A stretch of DNA of 64,000 nucleotides from contig NZ_JACFSK010000001.1 in assembly GCF_016100455.1 (NCBI RefSeq), positions 496,001 through 560,000 on the forward strand. Direction: 5' to 3'. The first letter of the stretch is position 1; each line of letters begins with the position of its first letter. The position numbers and the translations under genes are program-made. This document shows, piece after piece, positions 36,474-45,694 of the stretch. The stretch comes from Bartonella sp. M0283 (GTDB taxonomy: Bacteria; Pseudomonadota; Alphaproteobacteria; Rhizobiales; Rhizobiaceae). The notes beneath the pieces were generated by a model. It had not been told where the DNA came from. It made no database searches and saw only the letters and a list, made by a program, of their open reading frames with translations.

Positions 36474-36830
36474 ATGAAAAAACTTCGTTGGCGTCGCATC
36501 ATCGGTCTTTTTATTCTCCTCATTCTCGTCATTGCCGGTTTGTGGTGGGGATATTCATATTTTTTCAGGGATTCCGGTGAAATAAACGGGGAAAAGAGCC
36601 TTCCTGAAGGTTCAGCCATAAGTTTGCCAAAAGTACCGCTTACACCATCGGATATGACGGAAGCACAAAAACAGGATGTCATCAATAAATTGATGGAAGA
36701 CGCAAAAGCATCTGCCTTAAAAAGTGGCCAGAGTGAAGAACAGGCAGAAAATTTTGCGCGTGAAGCGGGGGAGGTCGCGCGTCAGGCGATGAATCGTCCT
36801 TCCACAGTTGACGGGGATAAAGCACAGTAA
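36474..36830 (+). CDS. Single-pass membrane protein, unknown
   Basis: A 118-residue protein. Residues about 5-30 form one membrane helix after a basic start (MKKLRWRR), so the rest faces the periplasm. The C-terminal half is helical and charged (DMTEAQKQDVINKLMEDAKA region). No domain recognised. It is divergent from the GH25 gene and followed by the TerB-DnaJ gene. It may be part of the envelope group of genes here, but this is only positional. Confidence 0.7.
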   Translation: MKKLRWRRIIGLFILLILVIAGLWWGYSYFFRDSGEINGEKSLPEGSAISLPKVPLTPSDMTEAQKQDVINKLMEDAKASALKSGQSEEQAENFAREAGEVARQAMNRPSTVDGDKAQ

Positions 36831-36945
36831 CCATCAACTTCATTCTTATCGTTTTGCGATATCAATTATCGACCTTGGCAAATTATCTGTTAATGTGACC
36901 GATCAAATAGAACAGTCTTATTAAATTCAAATTCAGGAAAACCGG

Positions 36946-37659
36946 ATGCCTTCATTATGGACACGCATTGGCGAGCTTATTAACAACGTTGCTGGCGACG
37001 TGTTGAATGCTATTGTCGAACGTGTGCGTAACTTCTTTGAAGGTGATCCTGAAACACGCAGACAAGTTGCTTTTTCTGTTTCCATGATTGCTTTATCGGC
37101 AAAAATGGCAAAAGCCGATGGTGTTGTAAGTGACGCCGAGGTCAAAGCATTTTATGAAATTTTTTCGGTTCCCGACCACGAGTTTCATAATGTCGAACGC
37201 CTGTATAATCTCGCCAAACAGGACATTGCCGGATTTGATGTTTATGCGCGTCGCCTGTTTCGGCTCTGTCAGGAATCCGATTGTCAAGGACAATTATTGG
37301 AAGATGTTCTGGAAGGGCTTTTCTATATTGCCAAATCGGATGGCGTAATTCATCAGGACGAACTCGTTTTTTTGCGTGAGGTTTCCGATATTTTCGGTTT
37401 TTCTCGCGAGCAGTTCAGGGCAATCAGCGCGCGCCACGCTGTCATAGGTGAAAGTGATCCGTGGCTGGTTTTGGGCCTCAAAAAAGGTATAAGCTTCGAG
37501 GAAGCGCGTAAACGCTACCATGATCTTGTGCGCGAACATCATCCCGACAGGGTTATGGCACGCGGTTTACCAAAGGAATTTCTGGCTATTGCCAATGAGC
37601 GTCTGGCGGCTATTAATAACGCATGGGCTATCGTGCGTGAGGAGCTTGTTACAGTATGA
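36946..37659 (+). CDS. TerB-like and DnaJ-domain protein (DjlA-like)
   Basis: A 237-residue protein. A TerB-like helical domain covers about residues 35-150 (metal-binding acidic residues in KADGVVSDAEVKAF and KSDGVIHQDELVF). A C-terminal J-domain covers about 170-235 with the HPD motif in REHHPDRVMARG. It should stimulate an Hsp70, like DjlA, but there is no clear N-terminal membrane helix. It overlaps the amidase gene by ATGA, so the two are coupled; similar coupling is common in rhizobia. Confidence 0.92.
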   Translation: MPSLWTRIGELINNVAGDVLNAIVERVRNFFEGDPETRRQVAFSVSMIALSAKMAKADGVVSDAEVKAFYEIFSVPDHEFHNVERLYNLAKQDIAGFDVYARRLFRLCQESDCQGQLLEDVLEGLFYIAKSDGVIHQDELVFLREVSDIFGFSREQFRAISARHAVIGESDPWLVLGLKKGISFEEARKRYHDLVREHHPDRVMARGLPKEFLAIANERLAAINNAWAIVREELVTV

Positions 37660-38423
37660 GTGCAGAAACTTTCAAACCGGATTATCCGGGAGCAATTGTG
37701 CGCCCGTCACCTAATTTTGAAGAGCGTAAAGACGGCGCCAAACCGCAATTTCTTATTCTCCATTACACAGGCATGGAAAACGCTGAAAGTGCCGAACAAC
37801 TTTTATGTTCACCGGAAGCAAAAGTTTCAGCCCATTATGTTGTGGAAGAAGACGGGAAAGTTGTTCAACTGGTTCAAGAGGTTTATCGCGCGTGGCATGC
37901 CGGTGAAAGTTTCTGGCGCGGTATTACAGATGTTAATTCCCATTCGATCGGTATTGAAATAGTCAATGGCGGGCCTTTATTGAACTTTCCCGATTATCCG
38001 GAAAAGCAGATTGAGTCGGTCATCAAACTTTGCAAGTCGATCATTGAAAAATATTCGATTGAACAGAGGAATGTACTCGCCCATTCCGATATCGCTCCCC
38101 ATCGCAAAACCGACCCGGGTGAAAAATTCCCTTGGGAAACACTGTTTAAGGCCGGCATTGGCCACTTTGTGCGTCCGGCTCTAATTTCCGGTGGACGCTT
38201 CATGACCAATGGTGAAAGCGGCAGACCGGTTGAAGCCTATCAATCAATGCTGGCTCTTTATGGTTACGGCATTGATATCACCGGCTCTTTCGACGAACGC
38301 ACGCAACTGGTGACAAAAGCCTTTCAACGCCATTTCAGACCGCAAAAGGTTGATGGTGTTGCGGATGTCTCGACGATTGACACACTTCATCGCCTGCTTG
38401 GCACGTTGAAAAGCCTCACCTGA
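37656..38423 (+). CDS. N-acetylmuramoyl-L-alanine amidase (AmiD type) with PG-binding domain
   Basis: A 255-residue enzyme. The amidase_2 domain covers about residues 15-165, with zinc ligands in LILHYTGM and VLAHSDIAPHRKTDPG. A C-terminal PG-binding domain (about 185-250) follows with MLALYGYGIDITGSFD. It cleaves the amide link between MurNAc and peptide. No signal peptide is seen, so it may be cytoplasmic and take part in wall recycling, or be exported by another route. Its ATG overlaps the stop of the TerB-DnaJ gene. Confidence 0.93.
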   Translation: MSAETFKPDYPGAIVRPSPNFEERKDGAKPQFLILHYTGMENAESAEQLLCSPEAKVSAHYVVEEDGKVVQLVQEVYRAWHAGESFWRGITDVNSHSIGIEIVNGGPLLNFPDYPEKQIESVIKLCKSIIEKYSIEQRNVLAHSDIAPHRKTDPGEKFPWETLFKAGIGHFVRPALISGGRFMTNGESGRPVEAYQSMLALYGYGIDITGSFDERTQLVTKAFQRHFRPQKVDGVADVSTIDTLHRLLGTLKSLT

Positions 38424-39081
38424 AGCATAAAGTTTTTAAAAATATAACCGAAACAATTGAATGGCTATGCTTCAAGGGAGGTAGCCTGACTATATTTTTT
38501 AAAAAATACAGCGCTTTTTGCTCTTTTTCTTGTCAAATTGTTTTTGATCTCGGCGGTTCAAGTTGCGGTTTTTTTCATAAAAAATAGACCTGTCCGGATT
38601 GTTCCGGACAGGTGATATTTACGGAAAATTTTTAAAGTTTTGTACTTCCAAGATTTTTATATGGGCAAGAATCGTCGGGCAACGGCTTTTCGGACTTTAT
38701 CTTGGTTACGCAATTTCCCGATAAACGATCAATGATTTATTTTGCTTTAAGCCGATCTTTCTTGGTGGATTAAAAAAGCTTAACCGATATTCAGGCCGAA
38801 TTTTAAAATATGTAATGGACATTCAAGGGGCGGCACGGTTGGCTTTTGTAATGTCATAAATTGTGATTTTGCGTTGGAATCCTATGTTATAACATTTGCC
38901 CGTTATGCAATTGAGTGACCGGAACGACTGTTATTGCATACTGTTTTTCGAGATTTTTGTTTTTGCAGGCTTTTTTCAAAAATGGGCCGGTTTTCTTTTC
39001 CGGAGCGGCTCGGGGAAGGGGGCGTCAATGCAGCAATATTTAGTGGTTTGCAGGCGTTTGTTTTTGTTTTATAAGCAGCCC
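38424..39081. other. Intergenic stretch between amidase and rnpB
   Basis: About 660 bases with no gene. It carries the hairpin at 38588-38613, and the promoter of rnpB should lie just before 39082. AT-rich with no further structure seen. Confidence 0.45.
38588..38613. terminator. Hairpin ACCTGTCCGGA-TTGT-TCCGGACAGGT
   Basis: A perfect 11-base stem with a four-base loop, 165 bases after the amidase stop. The following run is only weakly T-rich, so the terminator role is likely but not assured. Confidence 0.55.
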
Positions 39082-39473
39082 GTCAGTTGGTCGGGCAGCC
39101 GCGCCTTCTCAATACCGAAAGGTGAAAGGTGAGGAAAGTCCGGGCTCCATGGAATAACGGTGCCGGATAACGTCCGGCGAGGGTAACCTCAGGGAAAGTG
39201 CCACAGAAATATACCGCCTGTTCATGCAGGTAAGGGTGAAAAGGCGGGGTAAGAGCCCACCGCGCATCCAGTAATGGATGTGGCAAGGTAAACCCCACCG
39301 GGAGCAAGACCGAATAGGAATGACACGCAAGCTTAGCTTGCAGCCGATTTCCAGGCCTGTCATTCGGGTAGGTTGCACGAGACGGGTGGTAACATCCGTA
39401 CCAGATGAATGGCTGTCACGCGGAATTTTTAATCAAATTTCGCCATACAGAACCCGGCTTATAGACCAACTGA
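39082..39473 (+). ncRNA. rnpB: RNase P RNA
   Basis: The RNA of RNase P, type A, about 392 bases. The conserved core is clear: GAGGAAAGTCCGGGCTCC at about 39130 (P4 5' strand) and AGAACCCGGCTTATAG near the 3' end. The termini pair, with TCAGTTGGTC at 39083 and GACCAACTGA ending at 39473. It cleaves the 5' leader of tRNA precursors as a ribozyme. Exact ends are judged from the terminal helix. Frames crossing it on both strands are not genes. Confidence 0.96.
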
Positions 39474-39548
39474 CATTTTCCTTTTGCGTTTTTTACCTTT
39501 ATAGAATTCACAAATATAAAATTCACAAATATTTTTGTATGACCCCGA

Positions 39549-39594
39549 TTGACGGGATAGATCGTTAGAGCTAATGCAAAGCATTCGCAATTAG
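39549..39594 (+). promoter_or_regulatory. mntH promoter overlapped by an imperfect palindrome
   Basis: TTGACG (39549-39554) and TAATGC (39572-39577) lie 17 bases apart, as -35 and -10 elements. An imperfect palindrome, CTAATGC...GCAATTAG (39571-39594), covers the -10. This looks like a manganese-responsive Mur/Fur-type site, as is known before rhizobial mntH and sit genes; the exact regulator is inferred. Confidence 0.5.
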
Positions 39595-39607
39595 AAAGTT
39601 TTGTTGC

Positions 39608-40921
39608 ATGTCTCTTCAAGATGATAAATTCTCCCGTAAGTCCTCGCTCACCGAACGGACGTCGGAAGGCATTTCTGCAATGCTTGCCGGCAAGCGAAAG
39701 GGCGGACGTACATTTCTTCTCATGGTTGGGCCTGCCGTTATCGCCTCAATCGCCTATATGGATCCTGGTAATTTTGCGACCAATATTCAGGCCGGATCGG
39801 GCTATGGCTATACGTTGTTGTGGGTTGTGTTGCTCGCCAATCTTATAGCCATGCTGTTTCAGGCACTGTCGGCAAAAGTCGGCATTGTAACCGGCCGCAA
39901 CCTTGCCGAGCTTTGCCGCGACAATCTGTCAAAACCTGTTGTTGTGGCAATGTGGATTATCAGCGAAATCGCTGCAATGGCGACCGACCTTGCCGAATTC
40001 CTCGGTGGTGCTATCGGTCTTGCCTTGCTGTTCAATTTGCCGCTGATCGTCGGTATGATTATTACCGCGATTGTTACTTATGCGCTTCTGATGATTGACA
40101 GCCGCGGTTTCCGCCCGACGGAAATTCTGATCGGTATTCTGGTTTCGATTATCGGCCTTTGTTATCTTATTGAAATGGTGATCGCACCGGTTGATTGGGA
40201 AGCTGCGGGTTTGCATCTTTTCACACCGGAAATGCCTGATGCCAACGCCTTGCTTATTTCCGTCGGTATTATCGGTGCCACCGTTATGCCGCATGCGCTT
40301 TACCTCCACTCCGGCCTGACACAGGCACGTGCCAAGGTTCAGAGCGACAAGGATCGCCGCCAGCTTGTTCGTTACTCAAACCGCGAAGTTATAGTTGCTC
40401 TTGCTATAGCCGGCATGGTCAATATGGCCATGGTTATTATGGCGGCAAGTACATTTCATGGTGCGCATAACGACATTGCCGAAATCGATCAGGCCTATTA
40501 CACATTGACACCGCTGCTCGGTATCGGTGCAGCAGGCGTTTTCCTTGTTTCGCTGATTGTTTCGGGTATTTCAAGTTCGGTTGTCGGTACCATGGCCGGA
40601 CAAATGGTTATGCAAGGATTTGTCGGCTTCTATATACCAATATGGGTTCGCCGCCTTGTCACGATGATTCCTGCCTTTATCGTTGTGGCACTCGGTGTCA
40701 ACTCGACAGAAGCACTGGTTGTCAGTCAGGTTATTCTTTCAATCTCGCTGCCTGTCCCTATGATTGCGCTTCTCTATTTTAGTGGTCGCAAATCCATTAT
40801 GGGGCAATTTTCCAACGGAATTGTTACCCAGATTGTTGCCATTCTTTCGGCAATTGTTGTTTTGATACTGAATTTTGTCCTGCTCTTCATGACATTCGGT
40901 TTAATACCGGAAATTTCGTGA
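39608..40921 (+). CDS. mntH: Manganese transporter of the Nramp family
   Basis: A 437-residue protein with 11 hydrophobic helices. The metal-binding DPGN motif of helix 1 is in AYMDPGNFATNIQAG near residue 52, and the helix 6 motif is in ATVMPHALYLHSG near 226. It imports Mn(II), driven by protons. The start ATG has only AGAAAG upstream, and the predicted 5' leader is about 25 bases. The promoter carries a palindrome likely to bind a Mn-responsive repressor. A hairpin follows before rsmH. Confidence 0.95.
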   Translation: MSLQDDKFSRKSSLTERTSEGISAMLAGKRKGGRTFLLMVGPAVIASIAYMDPGNFATNIQAGSGYGYTLLWVVLLANLIAMLFQALSAKVGIVTGRNLAELCRDNLSKPVVVAMWIISEIAAMATDLAEFLGGAIGLALLFNLPLIVGMIITAIVTYALLMIDSRGFRPTEILIGILVSIIGLCYLIEMVIAPVDWEAAGLHLFTPEMPDANALLISVGIIGATVMPHALYLHSGLTQARAKVQSDKDRRQLVRYSNREVIVALAIAGMVNMAMVIMAASTFHGAHNDIAEIDQAYYTLTPLLGIGAAGVFLVSLIVSGISSSVVGTMAGQMVMQGFVGFYIPIWVRRLVTMIPAFIVVALGVNSTEALVVSQVILSISLPVPMIALLYFSGRKSIMGQFSNGIVTQIVAILSAIVVLILNFVLLFMTFGLIPEIS

Positions 40922-40972
40922 ATGAGGGGTTCAATCCTAACACTTCGTTAAGCATAACTGTGCGATAAAGAA

Positions 40973-41023
40973 GATTGACGCATTTTGACCAATTGAAAGG
41001 TCAGGATGCGCCAATCAATTTTT
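40973..41023 (+). terminator. Long hairpin with T-run between mntH and rsmH
   Basis: An 18-base stem (one mismatch, two G-U pairs) from 40973-40990 to 40999-41016, followed by AATTTTTAA. It could end mntH transcription. It also lies only 23 bases before the first dcw gene, so it may act in the rsmH leader instead. Confidence 0.6.
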
Positions 41024-41046
41024 AAACGTACTGTTAAAAGATAACG

Positions 41047-42072
41047 ATGCCAACTGTTAAGGATACCGATTTTAAACGTCATATCCCTGTTTTACTCGCA
41101 CCTGTTCTTGCGGGAATGGATGCTTGCGCCGGTAAAACAATTATCGACGGTACCTTTGGTGCAGGTGGTTATTCGCGTGCACTGCTTGATAAAGGTGCCA
41201 ATGTCATTGCACTTGATCGCGATCCGGAAGCGATCCGTGACGGCGAAGCTCTTGTTGAAGAATATCGCCCGCGATTGAAACTCGTTCATACAGAATTTTC
41301 CAATCTCGGCCACGTGACAGAAGATAAAGTTGACGGTGTTATTCTCGACATTGGTGTTTCCTCCATGCAGATTGACGAGGCAGAGCGCGGTTTCTCGTTC
41401 CAGAAAGACGGGCCGCTTGACATGCGCATGTCGGAATCCGGTTTTAGCGCGGCCGATGTTGTCAACACCATGAAGGTAAATGACCTTACACGTATTTTCG
41501 GTCTTCTCGGGGAAGAACGCCATGCGGCACGCATTGCCAGAATGATTGGCGAAAGGCGCGAGAAAAAACCGTTTTTGCGTACCTCCGACCTCGCAGATGC
41601 TGTTGAAACATTGGTGGGGCGCAAGCCCGGCGATCATATCCATCCGGCAACAAGAATTTTTCAGGCCTTGCGCATTTACGTTAATGACGAGCTTCAGGAA
41701 TTGGCCAAAGCGCTTGAAGCTGGCGAAGCGGTTTTGAAACCGGGCGGGCGGCTTGGTGTTGTAACCTTCCATTCACTTGAAGACCGCATGGTGAAAAAGT
41801 TTTTCGCTCTCCGGTCAAAAGCGCGCGCGCAATCGCGCTATTTGCCGGTTCAAGAAACAGAAAAGCCGACATTCACTCTTAAAGTCAAAAGCGGCATTAC
41901 CGCAGATGAAGCGGAGCTTGAAGCCAATCCTCGTTCACGCTCTGCGCGTTTCCGCTTCGGTATCCGCACAGATGCAGACATTGCACCTCTTGATAAATCA
42001 ATATTCGGACTTCCTGAACTAGCCCGATTTAATGCCCGAACTGATGCCCGAAATGATGGTAATAGAAAATGA
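41047..42072 (+). CDS. rsmH: 16S rRNA m4C1402 methyltransferase
   Basis: A 341-residue SAM methyltransferase (MraW). Motif I is [18 protein letters not shown] near residue 33 and [15 protein letters not shown] near 238 is diagnostic. It methylates N4 of C1402 in 16S rRNA. It is the first gene of the dcw cluster here; the usual mraZ gene is not upstream. It overlaps ftsL by ATGA. Confidence 0.97.
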   Translation: MPTVKDTDFKRHIPVLLAPVLAGMDACAGKTIIDGTFGAGGYSRALLDKGANVIALDRDPEAIRDGEALVEEYRPRLKLVHTEFSNLGHVTEDKVDGVILDIGVSSMQIDEAERGFSFQKDGPLDMRMSESGFSAADVVNTMKVNDLTRIFGLLGEERHAARIARMIGERREKKPFLRTSDLADAVETLVGRKPGDHIHPATRIFQALRIYVNDELQELAKALEAGEAVLKPGGRLGVVTFHSLEDRMVKKFFALRSKARAQSRYLPVQETEKPTFTLKVKSGITADEAELEANPRSRSARFRFGIRTDADIAPLDKSIFGLPELARFNARTDARNDGNRK

Positions 42073-42476
42073 CAGTTTTTCGTACATTTGATATGATTTT
42101 GGTGGCCATTATGATTTGTGCAGCCGGTATCACCTACAAGGTGAAGTACGACGCACTGAAACGCATTGGCGAAGTCCAGCGTATCGAACGACAAATTGTT
42201 GCCGAAAAAAACACCATCAATCTCTTGCATGCCGAATGGGCAATGATGATAGAGCCGGAACGTATGCAGGTATTGGCCACCCGTTATCAGGACCAACTCG
42301 GATTGCAGGTAACCGAACCCCGCCAGATTATCAAGTTGCAGGATATACCGGAACGTCTGCCAGACCAGATCGAAAATCTGATCAAGGATGACGAGCTTGA
42401 AGAAAAGAATTCGCTGCTTGCCCGCAATGGCAACACGAATATCGATAATATCGCAACAGGAAGTGTCCGGCCATGA
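42069..42476 (+). CDS. ftsL: Cell division protein FtsL
   Basis: A 135-residue bitopic protein: a short cytoplasmic start, one membrane helix (about residues 5-22, [19 protein letters not shown]) and a periplasmic coiled coil ([18 protein letters not shown]). Sequence is poorly conserved in this family; position between rsmH and ftsI, size and layout identify it. It forms the FtsQLB complex with FtsQ and FtsB. It overlaps both neighbours by ATGA. Confidence 0.9.
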   Translation: MTVFRTFDMILVAIMICAAGITYKVKYDALKRIGEVQRIERQIVAEKNTINLLHAEWAMMIEPERMQVLATRYQDQLGLQVTEPRQIIKLQDIPERLPDQIENLIKDDELEEKNSLLARNGNTNIDNIATGSVRP

Positions 42477-44224
42477 AGTTTATTCCTTTTTTGAAGCGTA
42501 AACCAAAGGCACCTCTCAATCGTTATGAAGAGTTGCAAAAGGCCGAATATCGTTCACGCAGAACCCGCCGCCGTCTTATGGTGGTGGTAAGCTGTTTCTT
42601 ATGCGTTTATGCGGTGATTTTTGCCCGCCTGATCTATTTCGGTATCAAAGGCGGCGAGATTGAAGAAGCCTCCGGCCCTGCAGTCGAACAATCGGCAGCC
42701 CGTCCCGATATTCTTGATCGTAACGGGCGGCTTCTTGCAACCGATTTGAAAACCTATTCGCTTTTTGCCGAACCGCGTCGCATTATTGATGTTGATGAAA
42801 CAATCGAATTGATTTCAACGGTTCTACCCAATCTTGATTGGCAGGAAACCTATAAAAAACTTAAAAAGAAAACCGGTTTTGCCTGGATTCAACGCGGGCT
42901 CACGCCGAGCCAGAAAGAGCAGATTATGGCACTTGGCATTCCCGGTGTCGGGTTTCGCACAGAAGTGCGCCGCTTCTATCCGGGCGGGCCAACCGCTTCC
43001 CATATTCTCGGCATGGTCAATGTCGACAATCAGGGTACGGCGGGAATGGAAAAATATATCGACAATGCGGGTTTAAGCGATTTGCGTGCAGCCGGACTTG
43101 CCGACGAAACGTCACTTGAACCGGTAAAACTTTCAATCGATATCCGTGTTCAGGCCATTATGCGTGATGTATTGGCAGACGCTATGCAAAGATATCAGGC
43201 AATTGCCGCCGGTGCAGTGGTTATCAATATTCACACCGGTGAAGTGCTAGCCATGGCTTCCATGCCCGATTTCGATCCCAACAATCCGGTCGATGCACTT
43301 AAAAAAGATCGCCTCAACCGGATGACAGCCGGTACTTTCGAAATGGGGTCGACAATTAAAAGTTTTACCACAGCAATGGCGCTCGACTCGGGAAAATTCC
43401 AGCTGAATAGCGTTATTGACGCTTCAAAGCCGCTCGCCGCAGGACGCGGACATTTCATCCGTGACTTCCACGGTAAATACCGCCCGTTGACAGCCTGGGA
43501 AATTTTCATCTTTTCTTCCAATATCGGTTCGGCAAAAGAAGCGCTGACAATAGGCATTGACGGGCACCGCGAATTTTTAAAAAGAATGGGACTTCTTGAC
43601 CGTATGACGACAGAACTTCCGGAAGTTGCCCGTCCGGTCGAGCCGAGACGTTGGAAAACTGTCAATTCCATGACCATTGCTTTTGGCCACGGCATGATGA
43701 CAACACCTCTACAAACCGCGGTCGGCGCAAGCGCCTTGATGAATGGCGGCAAGCTTATCGAACCGACATTTTTAAAACGCACAGCCGAGGAGGCGGAAGA
43801 ACACTCCAAACAGGTTGTTTCACCGGAAACGAGCCGTGACATGCGTTATCTTTATAAATTGAATGGAGATATCGGTTCGGGGCGCAGAGCCAAGGTTGAA
43901 GGTTATCGTGTTGGTGGAAAAACCGGTACTGCCGAAAAAGTCGAAAACGGCAAATATTCAAAAACCAAACGGTTTAACGCCTTCCTTGCGTCTTTCCCGA
44001 TTGATGACCCGCAATATGTTGTTTTGACAATTATTGACGAACCCAAGGCGGAAGAAGGAAAGTTTGGCGCGACTGCCGGTTTTAACGCAGCCCCGATGGT
44101 TGAAAAGATCATTCACCGATCTGCAACTTTCCTTGGTGTAAGGCCGGACTTTAAAGAAGAATATGCTCCTGTACTTGCGTCTTCCGGCAATCAGAAATTG
44201 CCTGAAACGTCGTTTAATGACTAG
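42473..44224 (+). CDS. ftsI: Septal peptidoglycan transpeptidase FtsI (PBP3)
   Basis: A 583-residue class B penicillin-binding protein. One membrane helix lies at about residues 35-58. The pedestal domain includes the block SAARPDILDRNGRLLA. The transpeptidase motifs are SxxK in GSTIKSF near 300, SSN in FSSNIGSAK near 350 and KTG in GGKTGTAEK near 480. It crosslinks septal peptidoglycan together with FtsW. It overlaps ftsL by ATGA and is followed by murE after 18 bases. Confidence 0.97.
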   Translation: MKFIPFLKRKPKAPLNRYEELQKAEYRSRRTRRRLMVVVSCFLCVYAVIFARLIYFGIKGGEIEEASGPAVEQSAARPDILDRNGRLLATDLKTYSLFAEPRRIIDVDETIELISTVLPNLDWQETYKKLKKKTGFAWIQRGLTPSQKEQIMALGIPGVGFRTEVRRFYPGGPTASHILGMVNVDNQGTAGMEKYIDNAGLSDLRAAGLADETSLEPVKLSIDIRVQAIMRDVLADAMQRYQAIAAGAVVINIHTGEVLAMASMPDFDPNNPVDALKKDRLNRMTAGTFEMGSTIKSFTTAMALDSGKFQLNSVIDASKPLAAGRGHFIRDFHGKYRPLTAWEIFIFSSNIGSAKEALTIGIDGHREFLKRMGLLDRMTTELPEVARPVEPRRWKTVNSMTIAFGHGMMTTPLQTAVGASALMNGGKLIEPTFLKRTAEEAEEHSKQVVSPETSRDMRYLYKLNGDIGSGRRAKVEGYRVGGKTGTAEKVENGKYSKTKRFNAFLASFPIDDPQYVVLTIIDEPKAEEGKFGATAGFNAAPMVEKIIHRSATFLGVRPDFKEEYAPVLASSGNQKLPETSFND

Positions 44225-44242
44225 TGGAAAAGGGGATAACGC

Positions 44243-45694
44243 ATGAAACTTGATCAACTGATAAGCGGTGTTCACCAGAAAACGATCGTGCCGTCTGTTG
44301 AAATTAAGGGCGTGACCGCCGATTCCAGAAAAGTTATGCCCGGTTTCCTTTTTGTTGCTCTCAAAGGGAATAAAGGCGATGGCGGCGTTTACGCCGAAGA
44401 TGCAGCAAAACGGGGCGCCGTTGCTATTCTCACCGACCATGATTTTAAATTGATGAACAGCAATGTACCAATTTTACGCGTGACAGATGCACGTCACCAA
44501 TTGGCGCTCATTGCAGCGCGTTTCTTCGGAAAACAACCCGAGACTGTTGTGGCCGTTACCGGTACAAGTGGCAAAACATCTGTCGCTTCATTTACGCGTC
44601 AGATATGGAAAGATGCCGGTTTTGCTGCCGCGACAATTGGAACAATCGGCGTAATTACGCCAGTGAAAAATGAATATGGTTCTTTGACCACGCCTGATCC
44701 GGTGAGGTTGCAACAGATAATGGCCGAACTTGTAGATGAAGGTGTGACCCATGTTGCCATGGAAGCTTCCTCCCACGGCATAGATCAGCGCCGTCTTGAT
44801 GGAGTCCATCTTGCTGCCGCAGCTTTTACGAATCTCGGGCGTGACCATATGGATTATCATCCCACTGTCGAGGATTATTTCAGGGCTAAAATGCGTCTCT
44901 TCGACACACTTTTGCCGAAAGAAGCACCGGCTGTCATTTTTGCCGATGACAAGTTTTCGGAAGCGGCAATCGAACATGTCAAACGTTCAAAACGGCAGGT
45001 TTTAACGGTCGGACGCAAGGGTGATTTTATCAAATTGCGCCATATCGAACACCAACGCTCGCGCCAATTTGTTGATTGCATTGTCGATAATGAGGTTTTC
45101 GAGTTCACGCTACCGCTGGCAGGCGACTTTCAGGTTTCCAATGCGCTTGTTGCAGCCGGTCTCACACTTGCAACCGGTGTATCGGCTGCTGCTGTTTTTC
45201 GTGCACTTGAACGTCTGCAAGGAGCACCGGGGCGTCTTGAACTTGTGGGGACAACAAAAGATAAAGCGGCAATTTATGTCGATTACGCACATAAACCGGA
45301 AGCGCTGGAACAGGTTTTGCTTGCTGTCAAAGCTTTCACAACCGGAAGAGTGGTTGTCGTCTTCGGCTGTGGTGGTGACCGAGACAAGGGTAAACGCCCG
45401 ATTATGGGGAAAATCGCTACCAAATATGCCGATATTGTTATTGTCACCGATGATAATCCGCGCACCGAAAATGCTGCCGAAATCCGCAAAGAAATTATGG
45501 CAGCCGCAACCGGCGCCAAAGAAATCGGGGATAGAAGAGAAGCCATCCGTTATGCCATTTCCCTGCTTCAAAGCGGCGATACATTGGTTGTTGCCGGAAA
45601 AGGACACGAAAAGGGCCAGATTATCGGAACCGAAGTTCATCCTTTTTCTGACCATCAGGAAATAACGGAGGCCTTGGAAGGACAGCATAAATGA
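44243..45694 (+). CDS. murE: UDP-MurNAc-tripeptide synthetase (adds meso-DAP)
   Basis: A 483-residue Mur ligase. The P-loop is [13 protein letters not shown] near residue 107. The motif DDNPRTE near 405 is the DNPR signature of enzymes that add meso-diaminopimelate rather than lysine, fitting a Gram-negative wall. It acts in the cytoplasm, using ATP. It overlaps murF by ATGA. Confidence 0.97.
   Translation: MKLDQLISGVHQKTIVPSVEIKGVTADSRKVMPGFLFVALKGNKGDGGVYAEDAAKRGAVAILTDHDFKLMNSNVPILRVTDARHQLALIAARFFGKQPETVVAVTGTSGKTSVASFTRQIWKDAGFAAATIGTIGVITPVKNEYGSLTTPDPVRLQQIMAELVDEGVTHVAMEASSHGIDQRRLDGVHLAAAAFTNLGRDHMDYHPTVEDYFRAKMRLFDTLLPKEAPAVIFADDKFSEAAIEHVKRSKRQVLTVGRKGDFIKLRHIEHQRSRQFVDCIVDNEVFEFTLPLAGDFQVSNALVAAGLTLATGVSAAAVFRALERLQGAPGRLELVGTTKDKAAIYVDYAHKPEALEQVLLAVKAFTTGRVVVVFGCGGDRDKGKRPIMGKIATKYADIVIVTDDNPRTENAAEIRKEIMAAATGAKEIGDRREAIRYAISLLQSGDTLVVAGKGHEKGQIIGTEVHPFSDHQEITEALEGQHK

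Noticed and set aside
39083..39378. Open frames across the RNase P RNA
   Set aside because: The region is clearly rnpB by its conserved core and terminal helix.
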